Assembly: GCA_947490615.1 (NCBI GenBank) | Contig: CANLHK010000001.1 | Location: 434,001 to 498,000, forward strand | Origin: Planctomycetaceae bacterium | Lineage (GTDB): Bacteria > Planctomycetota > Phycisphaerae > Phycisphaerales > SM1A02 | Direction of reading: 5' to 3' | Length of the DNA: 64,000 nucleotides | In this document: one piece after another, positions 17,793 to 26,023 of the stretch | Position numbering within the stretch: the stretch's first letter is position 1 | How the letters are laid out: every line of letters starts with the position of its first letter | The notes under the pieces: generated by a model | The model's database searches: none | What the model was told of the DNA's origin: nothing | The model's input: the letters and a program-made list of their open reading frames with translations, nothing else | Translations under genes and position numbers: made by a program

Positions 17793-18461
17793 TCAGCTGT
17801 CGCCGCGAAAGACATCAAAGCGCACCGTCGTTCCTTCGACAGCCCAATCGGGCTGCGCGAGGATCGGCGAATCGTCGCCGCGCTTGAGGACCACGCGCTG
17901 ACGCGCACAGCGACGCGCTGCAGCGAGAAGCAACGCAGCGTCCTCATCCACGCCGACGAGTTCGCGCAGCAGCACCATCTCCTTGCGCGGCAGTGCACTC
18001 TTCTTGCGCTTACTCGGAAACATTGGATCCAGCACGATCGCATCAGGCGCGGCGTCGGTTCGCGCGCGTTGGTCGAGCCACTCGCGCGCATCAGCATGCA
18101 CCACACTGAGACGATCTTCGAGGAGCGCGCAGAGTCGCGGGTCGCGTTGCGCGCGAGCCAATCCGTCCTCGGCGACGCGGTAGACCTCGAGTGATCGCTC
18201 GACAGCAACCACGCGAAAACCCGCAGCGGCAAGCAGAAAGGCGTCGCCGAGCAATCCCGCAGTCGCATCAACCACGGTCGCCGCATCACCAAGAGCTTTG
18301 ACGATCGGCATGGCGCGCGCTTCGGCGCGTCCGCCTCGCAAAGAGATCGACGCAAGGTCGCAATGCACGCCTCGGCCTTCGCGCTCACCAACGCGGCGCA
18401 GCTCGAGGTACGAACTCGGATCGTCGCTCAACCCAACGCGCACCACTTCGAAGCCGCTCAC
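17793..18461 (-). CDS. rsmJ: 16S rRNA (guanine-1516-N2)-methyltransferase
   Basis: SAM-dependent methyltransferase for m2G1516 of 16S rRNA. The 222-aa protein shows the SAM site VVDATAGLLGDAFLLAAAG, the acidic ribose-binding VAVERSLEVY, and the RsmJ signature IVLDPMFPSKRKKSALPRKE followed by VVLKRGDDSP. The start overlaps the stop of the gamma-lyase by ATGA, so it is co-translated with the cysteine pathway. The stop meets pdxH with zero spacing. Confidence 0.9.
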   Translation of the reverse strand: MSGFEVVRVGLSDDPSSYLELRRVGEREGRGVHCDLASISLRGGRAEARAMPIVKALGDAATVVDATAGLLGDAFLLAAAGFRVVAVERSLEVYRVAEDGLARAQRDPRLCALLEDRLSVVHADAREWLDQRARTDAAPDAIVLDPMFPSKRKKSALPRKEMVLLRELVGVDEDAALLLAAARRCARQRVVLKRGDDSPILAQPDWAVEGTTVRFDVFRGDS

Positions 18462-19711
18462 ACCTTCGACAACCCATGCTCGAGGTCGTTCCAGAGATCC
18501 TCGACATGCTCGATGCCAACCGAGAGTCGCACCAAGGCATCACTGATGCCAAGCTCAGCGCGCATGGCTTCAGGCACGCTCGCGTGGGTCATGATCGCGG
18601 GATGCTCAATGAGACTCTCGACGCCGCCGAGACTCTCGGCGAGTGCGAAGAGGTGGACATTCTCAAGGAAGCGACGGCTCTCGGCCATGCCGCTTCCGCT
18701 ACCCGACTTCAAGAAGATGGTGATCATCCCGCCGTATGCAGGCTTGCCATCAAGGCGCATCTGTCGCGATGCCAACGCATGTTGCGGATGACTCGCGAGG
18801 CCTGGATACACGACCTTGGCAACCTTTGAGTGCTTCTCGAGTCGCCGCGCGAGTTCCAGTGCGCTCGCGCAGTGGCGTTCCATGCGCACATGCATGGTCT
18901 TGAGTCCGCGCAACGAGAGATACGCATCGAAGGGACCCATGACGCTGCCGATGGCGTTCTGCAGGAAACGCAGGCGTTCCGCGAGTTCCGCGCTTCCCGT
19001 CACCAACGCGCCGCCCACGGTGTCGGAGTGGCCACCGACATATTTGGTGGTCGAGTGCATGACGATGTCCGCGCCGAGTTCGATCGGACGCGTGAGCATT
19101 GGCGTGGCAAAGGTGTTGTCGACGACAGAGATCGCGCCCGCCGCGCGAGCTTGCGCGCAGATCGCCGCGACATCAACGAGCTTGAGCGTTGGATTCGTCG
19201 GAGTCTCGAGCCACACCATGCGCGGCTTGTGCTGACGAATCGCCGCCTCAGCCTTCGTGGCGTCGCTCAAGTCCACATGCACGACCTTGTAGCCTGCGCT
19301 GCGCTTGCGCACGCGATTGAGCAGTCGATTCGTGCCGCCGTACACATCGTCCATGCACACGATGGTGTCGCCGCAGTCCATGAGTTCGAGCGCGGTGCCG
19401 ATTGAGGCGAGTCCTGACGCGAAGGCAAAACCTCCGCAGGTTCGCTCGGACTCTTCGGACAAACCCGAACGCTCCAAAGAGGCAATGCAACGCTCGAACG
19501 CGAAGCGCGTCACATTGTGGCTGCGCGAGTACTCAAAGCCCTTGTGGACGCCAGGCGATTCCTGCACGAAGGTCGAGCTCGTGTAGATCGGCGGCATCAC
19601 CGCGCCTGTGGTGGGGTCGGTGTGTTGGCCACCATGAATGCAGTCGGTCGCGAGGTGCGACGCGGAGGTCTGCGAGGGCGTGGACGCGGAATGCTGGGTG
19701 ACGGTCGACAT
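18458..19711 (-). CDS. Cystathionine gamma-lyase (Cys/Met PLP family)
   Basis: A 417-aa PLP enzyme of the cystathionine gamma-synthase/lyase group. Residues CIHGGQ..DPTTGAVMPPIY mark the N-terminus, FASGLASIGTALELMDCGD the cofactor phosphate site, TPTNPTLKLVD and VVDNTFATPMLTRPIELGAD the PLP ring site, and K223 in HSTTKYVGGHSD is the Schiff-base lysine. LAESLGGVESLIEHPA is the C-terminal signature. Because it follows cystathionine beta-synthase by 25 bases, gamma-lyase (cystathionine to cysteine) is the likeliest activity, but gamma-synthase cannot be excluded from sequence alone. AGGGA lies eight bases before the chosen ATG; the frame extends 20 codons further up into the intergenic region. 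Confidence 0.88.
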   Translation of the reverse strand: MSTVTQHSASTPSQTSASHLATDCIHGGQHTDPTTGAVMPPIYTSSTFVQESPGVHKGFEYSRSHNVTRFAFERCIASLERSGLSEESERTCGGFAFASGLASIGTALELMDCGDTIVCMDDVYGGTNRLLNRVRKRSAGYKVVHVDLSDATKAEAAIRQHKPRMVWLETPTNPTLKLVDVAAICAQARAAGAISVVDNTFATPMLTRPIELGADIVMHSTTKYVGGHSDTVGGALVTGSAELAERLRFLQNAIGSVMGPFDAYLSLRGLKTMHVRMERHCASALELARRLEKHSKVAKVVYPGLASHPQHALASRQMRLDGKPAYGGMITIFLKSGSGSGMAESRRFLENVHLFALAESLGGVESLIEHPAIMTHASVPEAMRAELGISDALVRLSVGIEHVEDLWNDLEHGLSKV

Positions 19712-19736
19712 GCGAAGTCCCTGTCGGATCCTGAGA

Positions 19737-21125
19737 TCAAAGCTGCTTGCGCAGATAGTTGATGAGGTCAATCTTGGTGATCAGGCCGTAGAAGTGCTTC
19801 TCGTCGGCCACCACTGCCACGCGGTCGGCGCGGAAGATCGGCAGCAGATCGTTGGCGCTGGCGGTGGGTCGCACCGTCTCAACACGACTGGTCATGAAGT
19901 CCGCGACGGGCTTCGCTTCGCATCCGCGATCGCGCACCAACGCCATGAGGACATCAGTCTCGTCAAGAATGCCGACGACGCGATCCGATTCGTCGACCAC
20001 CGCCATTTGCGAGATCGAGAACATCCGCATGCGCTTGATCGCCTGCAGAATGGGGATATTCGGCGTGAGGCAGAAATCCTCGCGCTCAAGATGGCGTCGC
20101 GCGATGAGGTCGCGGATGTCGCCATAGGTCGGTCGCTGGATGAAGCCGTTGTCCACCATCCAGAAGTCATTGAACATCTTGGAGAGGTACTTGGCCCCGT
20201 TGTCGCAGATGAGCGTCACGACCCGCTTGGGTTCCTTCTGCTCGCGGCAGTAGTGCAGCGCTGCGGCAAACAGAGTTCCGACCGACGAGCCCGCGAGCAC
20301 TCCTTCTTTGCGGAGCAGTTCGCGCGCGGTATGGAACGCTTCGGCGTCGGAAATCGCGTAGGCCTTGGTCACGAGGTCGAGGTGGAGGATCGACGGAATG
20401 AAGTCCTCACCGATCCCTTCGACGAGCCATGATCCTGGCGTGACTTTGCGGCCTTCGTTGACCAACGGTGCGAGGATCGAGCCCACTGGGTCAGCGAGGA
20501 TGATCTCGCAGCGCGGATTGCGCTCCTTGAGGAACTTGCCGACACCGCTGACGGTTCCACCCGAACCAACGCCCGCGACGAACGCATCGATGCGCCCGTC
20601 CATTTGCTCCCACATCTCTGGAGCAGTCGTCTCATAGTGCGCCTGCGGATTGGCCTCGTTGGCAAACTGGTTCACATAGAACGCATCGGGATCATCCTTG
20701 GCGATCTTCTCGGCGACATCTTGGTAGTACTCGGGATGGCCCTTGGCGACATCGCTGCGGCTCAGGACGACCTCGGCACCCATGGCGCGCAGATGTGAGA
20801 TCTTCTCATCGCTCATCTTGTCGGGCACCACGACGGTCAGTCGGTAGCCCTTCTGTCCCGCCACGAGCGCTAGAGCGAGTCCCGTGTTTCCTGCGGTGGC
20901 CTCGACGATGCGACCGCCCTTCTTGAGTTTGCCCGAACGCTCTGCGGCATCGACCATGGTGACCGCGATGCGATCCTTGATCGAGTTGCCGGGGTTCATC
21001 GACTCCATCTTGACGAAGAGCTGGCATGGCCCCGTGTCGATGCGGGTGATCTCCAGCATCGGCGTGTTCCCGATCATGTCGAGGATGTTTCGAAAGACGG
21101 GTGCCGTGGCCTGCGCGGAAGTCAT
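19737..21125 (-). CDS. cbs: Cystathionine beta-synthase with CBS-domain pair
   Basis: Condenses serine and homocysteine to cystathionine. The 462-aa protein has a fold-type II PLP domain (PLP lysine K50 in NPGNSIKDR, ATAGNTGLALALVAGQKGY, VGSGGTVSGVGKFL for the phosphate, GEGVLAGSSVGTLFAAAL-type C-terminal loop) and then two CBS motifs at about 340-395 and 400-460 (FSISQMAVVDESDRVVGILD; YGLITKIDLINYL). CBS pairs in this family bind adenine ligands such as SAM. No N-terminal heme-binding extension is present. First gene of the CBS, gamma-lyase, rsmJ operon. A TACACT box nine bases before the ATG predicts a leaderless transcript. Confidence 0.92.
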   Translation of the reverse strand: MTSAQATAPVFRNILDMIGNTPMLEITRIDTGPCQLFVKMESMNPGNSIKDRIAVTMVDAAERSGKLKKGGRIVEATAGNTGLALALVAGQKGYRLTVVVPDKMSDEKISHLRAMGAEVVLSRSDVAKGHPEYYQDVAEKIAKDDPDAFYVNQFANEANPQAHYETTAPEMWEQMDGRIDAFVAGVGSGGTVSGVGKFLKERNPRCEIILADPVGSILAPLVNEGRKVTPGSWLVEGIGEDFIPSILHLDLVTKAYAISDAEAFHTARELLRKEGVLAGSSVGTLFAAALHYCREQKEPKRVVTLICDNGAKYLSKMFNDFWMVDNGFIQRPTYGDIRDLIARRHLEREDFCLTPNIPILQAIKRMRMFSISQMAVVDESDRVVGILDETDVLMALVRDRGCEAKPVADFMTSRVETVRPTASANDLLPIFRADRVAVVADEKHFYGLITKIDLINYLRKQL

Positions 21126-21134
21126 GGTCTACGG

Positions 21135-21140
21135 AGTGTA
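21135..21140 (-). promoter_or_regulatory. -10 box (TACACT) of the transsulfuration operon
   Basis: TACACT on the minus strand ends nine bases before the cystathionine beta-synthase ATG. The same hexamer stands before frr and thrS. -35 is not clear. Confidence 0.5.
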
Positions 21141-21144
21141 CAGA

Positions 21145-21161
21145 AGCAACCCTCGGTTGCT
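21145..21161. promoter_or_regulatory. Inverted repeat in a divergent promoter region
   Basis: AGCAACC-CTC-GGTTGCT is a perfect 7-bp inverted repeat with a 3-base centre, placed between the two divergent starts and next to both -10 boxes. It could be an operator or a short hairpin. No regulator is identified. Confidence 0.4.
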
Positions 21162-21188
21162 TGCGAGGGCAAGTCGCGCAGGTATCCT
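21161..21188 (+). promoter_or_regulatory. Promoter for the secreted protein at 21195
   Basis: TTGCGA (21161-21166), 16 bases, TATCCT (21183-21188), then six bases and the ATG. This is one of the few places here with a fair -35. Confidence 0.55.
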
Positions 21189-21194
21189 CAAACC

Positions 21195-22169
21195 ATGCCG
21201 CTGCTCGCCGTGCTCCTTCTCGCAACGACGAGCCCAATCCTCGCGCGGCTTGCCCCGCCGCCTGACCTGCTCGCGGGGCCGAAAGTCGCTGCGCCGACCG
21301 CAGATTCTGCCGCGAAGCGCCCCACGCTGGTGACGCGCGGATTCGATGGCGAGATCATTCGGCTCGGACCTGAGCCTGGTGTCGATGCGCTGCGGGCGCT
21401 GGTCAACGCTGGCGGCGAATGGGCGCTCGACGAGGCCGAGCTTCGCGCCATCGACGCAGTGGCTAACGCGCGCGCGGGTGCACTCGACACGCTGCTGCGA
21501 GAAAATTACGAGCTGCTCTTCTCACTGCAAGGTCTTGGCGCACGCGCCAACTCAGCGACCATCGCAGGGCGCGCTGCGGCGCTCTTGGAGTTGGGAAGCG
21601 CCATGCGTCGGTTCACTCCCTACTTTGAGCGCGGCGGGTTTCTCGATGAGTTCGCTCGCCTCCCCGGTGTGCGCGCCACGACGGTGGAACAGGCCAAGGC
21701 ACTTGAGAAGCGCTACATCGACGCGCTGGTTCGAACCGAGCTTCGCCGCGTCAACGAACAGCGCGACAAGTTGGGCGCCGCGAAGAACGATGGCGAGTTT
21801 GGCATTCGCGTGAAGCTGCGGCTTGAGCACTTCGGCGCACTCATCAAAGAGGCGATTGAGCGCAAGGTCGCGCTCGGCGAAGCGGAGTTCCAGGAGTTTG
21901 CGCAGAAGCTCAACCTTGATGGCACCACGCAAGAGAAGGTGAAAGCGGAACTCACGCCGCTGTTCCTCGCCGACCTCGCGGGAAAGTCCACACCAGCGAT
22001 GCGGATGGAGGTCTTCACCAAGGTCTACGCGATGTTGACGCCCGACCAACGAAGAGCGCTGCTTGCGCATCTTGCGGAGCGCAAAGTGCCGACTCCGCCG
22101 CCAACGCCAGAGCGGTCTCTTCCCAACGACGAGATGGCACCCTCGAGCCAGCCCACCGACACGCCGTGA
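21195..22169 (+). CDS. Unknown secreted helical protein
   Basis: A 324-aa protein with a short signal-like N-terminus (MPLLAVLLLATTSPILA) and then almost wholly helical, charged sequence. The end of the helical part, MEVFTKVYAMLTPDQRRALL, has the LTPDQ/LTPEQ pattern of Spy/CpxP-type periplasmic helices; that is a faint likeness only. The last 25 residues are Pro/Ser/Thr-rich. Divergent from the transsulfuration operon; it meets the next gene convergently across nine bases. Confidence 0.6.
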   Translation: MPLLAVLLLATTSPILARLAPPPDLLAGPKVAAPTADSAAKRPTLVTRGFDGEIIRLGPEPGVDALRALVNAGGEWALDEAELRAIDAVANARAGALDTLLRENYELLFSLQGLGARANSATIAGRAAALLELGSAMRRFTPYFERGGFLDEFARLPGVRATTVEQAKALEKRYIDALVRTELRRVNEQRDKLGAAKNDGEFGIRVKLRLEHFGALIKEAIERKVALGEAEFQEFAQKLNLDGTTQEKVKAELTPLFLADLAGKSTPAMRMEVFTKVYAMLTPDQRRALLAHLAERKVPTPPPTPERSLPNDEMAPSSQPTDTP

Positions 22170-22178
22170 CGCGTGTGG

Positions 22179-22973
22179 TTAGCTGTTTCCGCTCCATTTT
22201 CCATTGCGCCACCACGCCCTTGCGGGATCGACACGCCAGGTCGACTGGGGATCGCTCAGGTCGATCTCGATCAGCGGCTCATCGTTGTAGAGCGCGAGGT
22301 CGACGCCTGGCGCGCGCAGATCACCGCTGCGCAGCGCAAGCTCCACCAACATGCCTTGCACGACCATGCTTTCGTCTGAGAGCGGAGGCCCGCCCGTCGG
22401 CATGTTGGCGCACTCGCTGCGAAAGACATCGGCACCACCAGCAAGCGCCTCACCGACGCGCTCGAGGAGCGCGTCGGAGTTGTCCTGCTTGAGCACATTG
22501 AGCGCCTTGCGCCCTTCACCTCGACGGTGGTAGCTGATGGCACGCGCGAGCGATTCAAGTTGCGCGGGCTCGGGCGCGATGTCGCGTCGCTCGATCCCCT
22601 TGCCGCCAACCAACTCCGCGCCAGCTGTGGCGCGCGCGCGCTCGGCGTCATCGGTCGCGACTGAGGCCAGCGCAAGCATGGCGCTGCGGCCAAGCCGTGC
22701 TGCATCGAGCGCGCCCGCGAGTCCGAAGAGCTCTCGCGCGAGGATGCGTTCATCTTCGGTGGTCGCGGCGTCGGCGACTTCTTCGCCGAGATCGAGATAG
22801 TCCATTGGTCGCACAGGATCGAGCCGAGCGAGTCGCACTTCCCAACGCGATGACGCGGCCTGCTGCACGCGCGGTGATGCAAGGGCCAGCGTGGTCGACA
22901 GCAACATGGCGACGCTGAGCAACAAGACGGAGCGCATCGTGAAGAACCGTTGTGGGTGCATGGCGTGAGTCAT
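22179..22973 (-). CDS. Last gene of the ExbBD operon: secreted, unknown
   Basis: A 264-aa exported protein (signal peptide MRSVLLLSVAMLLSTTLALA inside the first 33 residues). The body is helical with Ala/Arg/Glu and suggests two or three TPR-like pairs (LARAISYHRRGEGRKALNVL), followed by a C-terminal segment with WRVDPARAWWRNGKW. No family recognised. It overlaps the 1017-aa gene by four bases and ends the operon of 22179-32541. Confidence 0.62.
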   Translation of the reverse strand: MTHAMHPQRFFTMRSVLLLSVAMLLSTTLALASPRVQQAASSRWEVRLARLDPVRPMDYLDLGEEVADAATTEDERILARELFGLAGALDAARLGRSAMLALASVATDDAERARATAGAELVGGKGIERRDIAPEPAQLESLARAISYHRRGEGRKALNVLKQDNSDALLERVGEALAGGADVFRSECANMPTGGPPLSDESMVVQGMLVELALRSGDLRAPGVDLALYNDEPLIEIDLSDPQSTWRVDPARAWWRNGKWSGNS

Positions 22974-25900
22974 CCGTTGCTCCGTTCGGTGGCCTTTGGT
23001 GCGAGACTCTCGCCCAAGATCCCCAGCATCGCATCGACATCGCCCTGAATCTGCGCAGAGGCACTCTGCCCGCCCGCGCGTGCGCGGCGTGCGGCCGTGA
23101 GCAACTCGGTGAGCTTCGATCGAAGCGCTGGTTGACGCGCCGCCACGAGCATCGCTGCGTAATCCACCAGCGCGGCCGACTCCGCGGCCATGCGTTGGGT
23201 CACGCTGATGGCCAGCGAACGCCGTGCGTTTCGCAGCCGCTCGATCTCGTCAATGGTCGTGGGAAACGGTTCAGCAAGGAAACGACTGGCCGCTTCGACT
23301 CGCAGCGCGTCCACGAGCCCTGAGAGCGAACGATCGGGTCGCGTCGACAGGACCGAACTTCCTTCGTGTCCGCCAAACGCCACCGCCAACGCGGTCGCCT
23401 GCGTGGCGATCTCAGCGCACGCAGCGTCGATGGCGTTCTCGCCGCTGTCATCGAGTTCGTAAATCTTGTCCAACAGCGCACGGCGTCCCTCGGAGACCCA
23501 GTCGCGGCCAGCGACCGACGCGCCCGAGAGTTGTCCGACAAAGATTCGACCATCCTCTGACACACCCGAGTCCGCCAGCGCGTCGAGCGTTGCACGCAGG
23601 ACTTCGCGCCCATTGGCGTACTTCTCAAGAAGCACGCTGCACAGCTCAGCGCGCACATCAGCTTGGCCGCCGCGCAGCGCCTCGCTTGCCGCGATGCGCG
23701 CATCGATGGGTCCGAGGTCGCCCGCGGCTGGTCGCGCGCGCAAGGTGCGAATCGCTTCGAGCCGCGACTTTGAATCGCGCGCCTTCCACTCATCTGCAAA
23801 CGAGCCATCGGGAATGCCTGTGCTCTGCAATCCCGAACGCAATCCGCTTGGTGACGCGATCCAATCCTTTGCTTCGCGCTCGCTGATGCCCTCGGTGACG
23901 CTCACCGCGAGCTTGGACATCTTCTCATCGTCGCGCTCGTAGGCACGAACAAGGCGAGCCAACGCAAGACTCGCTGCAGCGTTGCATAACCGCTCTGAGG
24001 TGTTTCCACTTGGAAGCGCGCGCACCGCGGCGAGTTTGGTCTTCCACAGTTCGAGTTGCGAAGTTTCGACGCTGATCGCCTCGCCGATGGAGGTCACGGT
24101 GACGCGCGGAAACGCCTTGTCCACTCGCTGCGCGAGCACGGTGCGGGCCGCCGAATCGGCGTTGGTCGCGAGCACGAGATCGGGCCCGTACCACGCGATC
24201 CCAAGATCGGCATCGAGCAAACTCGTAAAGACCCAGATGCGCGTCGGTGGAATCTTCGCGTCGACAAGCCACGCGCCGAGTGCGGTGCGCACAGCGTCGG
24301 CTTCTGCACCGCGGCCCGTGAAATCAAGCGATCGAATGAAGTACGCCAGCGCATCGACGATGGGACCCGGCTGATCGAGCGCACCAGGCGCGCGAAGCAC
24401 GGCGTCGATGGCGGCGGTCAAGGCGCGAATGCGCAGTCGCGGCGAACGACTCGCGGCAAACACCGCTTCGTTCCAGCGCGCCACATCTTCGAGCGTGCTC
24501 GAGCCGAACACCAGCTGTTCTGCCAGAAGCGGGGCTGACGCGACCAGCGAGTCAATCGCTGCAGAGGCAAAGGGATCTTCGATGGTGCCGCGCGGAATGG
24601 GAATGCTGCGCAACCGCATCTCTTCACGCGCGGCCGTCGCCACCTCAGGACTCTGCGAGGGATCGAGCGCGATACTCGCAAGGCAGCCCGCGCCAAACGC
24701 CAGTCGCCATTGCCGCTGCCACGGAGGGAGCGCGCGTTGGCCAGTGGCGCTCGCCGAACCAGGCACGAGTTGCATCACGCGGCGCAGACTGTCGGCGCCC
24801 TGCGCAACGCGAACCACGCTGCCGAACGCGCGCACGGCGTCGTTGCGATAGCCGCCCGCTGCGGGCCAGGAGTCCGCCGCGAGTCCCAGCGCGCGCTCCA
24901 TCAATCCAAGCGCGCGAGTCGACTCCGACGAACCTTCAACACGGCCGCCGCCCGCGGCCAGCGCCCGCGCCGCTTCATCGAGATCGACGAGCCACACCGC
25001 AGCGCCGCTGGCCGCCTCGGCGACTGATCCAGGCGTTGGTGTGGCGACAAATCCAGGTGGACGCGGGAACTTCGCGGGCGCAGCCAACGCCGCGATGGGA
25101 CCAATCGGCTTTCCGTTGGCGTCGACATCGCCCTGCGTTCTCGCAACTGCCTGCTCGGTCCCCTTGCTGTCGGGTGCGCCGCTTGTTGCGACATCAGGCG
25201 TGTTTCCAGAACCAGCGGATGAATCGCCGCCATCATTCCAGAAGAACAGGTAGCCAAGCGCGGCCATCCACGAGAGCGCGAAGATCGCAAACGCAGCAAT
25301 CAAACGCGCCTGCGAAGCTGCGGTGTGCCCGCCGACTTCATCGCGCAACACATCGTTGATGCGCGTGAAGACGCGCTCGACAGCGCCCTCGGCCGCGTCG
25401 ATGCCGCCGCGATGCTGCGTGCCCATCCACGACGAGCGGGCGGAGTCGCCGACATCGCCCATCGCGCTGCGCATTCCTTCGCCTTGCGAGAGGAACTCGG
25501 TGAGCCCGAGCACCACGCGCTCGAGATCGCCGATCGAGATCTGGTAGTCCTCGGCGATGGTCGCAAGGCGCTTCGCGCTCGTCGCGTTCCATCCACCGCT
25601 TACGACTAGGACCGCGAGGGCCACGCGATCAAACTCGGTGAGGTCGTCCGACGAGAGCCCGATGCCCGGCTTACTCACCGCGGAAGGCGCTACAACGACC
25701 TGCTTGACCTTCGACGCAGCGTCCATCGATTGCGAGCGAAGTCGCACTGCCGCACGGCGCGCCGCGATGGGATGGAGCGGACCCTTTCCTGAGAGAGCGA
25801 GTTCGGCCTGCAACCGATCGGCGGCGAGTTCGAGTTGTTGCAACAAACGCTTGGCTTCGAGTCCACCAGCCAGCGGGTGACGCGCGATTTCGTCGGCGCG

Positions 25901-26023
25901 TCTTTCAAGCGCGGCCTCAATCTGTCCGCTCTTCAAGGCGTCTTTCGGCAACGCCAAGAGCGTGCGATCGTCGGGCGACTTCACCTCAAGACCAAGGAAG
26001 CGTCGTTCGGGAGTCACACTCAT
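22970..26023 (-). CDS. Giant single-span membrane protein of the ExbBD operon
   Basis: A 1017-aa protein. Residues 1-235 are cytoplasmic: an opening RRFLGLEVKSPDDRTLLALP and a helical part (DRVALAVLVVSGGWNATSAK) that recalls small acidic helical bundles. One membrane helix at about 238-262 (LIAAFAIFALSWMAALGYLF). The remaining 750 residues are outside the membrane, starting with a Gly/Ser/Pro-rich linker, then Ala/Arg-rich alpha-helical repeats without motifs I can name. This topology, together with the ExbB/ExbD genes upstream, suggests a partner that spans the periplasm. That role is inference. Start and stop overlap neighbours by four bases each. Confidence 0.68.
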   Translation of the reverse strand: MSVTPERRFLGLEVKSPDDRTLLALPKDALKSGQIEAALERRADEIARHPLAGGLEAKRLLQQLELAADRLQAELALSGKGPLHPIAARRAAVRLRSQSMDAASKVKQVVVAPSAVSKPGIGLSSDDLTEFDRVALAVLVVSGGWNATSAKRLATIAEDYQISIGDLERVVLGLTEFLSQGEGMRSAMGDVGDSARSSWMGTQHRGGIDAAEGAVERVFTRINDVLRDEVGGHTAASQARLIAAFAIFALSWMAALGYLFFWNDGGDSSAGSGNTPDVATSGAPDSKGTEQAVARTQGDVDANGKPIGPIAALAAPAKFPRPPGFVATPTPGSVAEAASGAAVWLVDLDEAARALAAGGGRVEGSSESTRALGLMERALGLAADSWPAAGGYRNDAVRAFGSVVRVAQGADSLRRVMQLVPGSASATGQRALPPWQRQWRLAFGAGCLASIALDPSQSPEVATAAREEMRLRSIPIPRGTIEDPFASAAIDSLVASAPLLAEQLVFGSSTLEDVARWNEAVFAASRSPRLRIRALTAAIDAVLRAPGALDQPGPIVDALAYFIRSLDFTGRGAEADAVRTALGAWLVDAKIPPTRIWVFTSLLDADLGIAWYGPDLVLATNADSAARTVLAQRVDKAFPRVTVTSIGEAISVETSQLELWKTKLAAVRALPSGNTSERLCNAAASLALARLVRAYERDDEKMSKLAVSVTEGISEREAKDWIASPSGLRSGLQSTGIPDGSFADEWKARDSKSRLEAIRTLRARPAAGDLGPIDARIAASEALRGGQADVRAELCSVLLEKYANGREVLRATLDALADSGVSEDGRIFVGQLSGASVAGRDWVSEGRRALLDKIYELDDSGENAIDAACAEIATQATALAVAFGGHEGSSVLSTRPDRSLSGLVDALRVEAASRFLAEPFPTTIDEIERLRNARRSLAISVTQRMAAESAALVDYAAMLVAARQPALRSKLTELLTAARRARAGGQSASAQIQGDVDAMLGILGESLAPKATERSNG

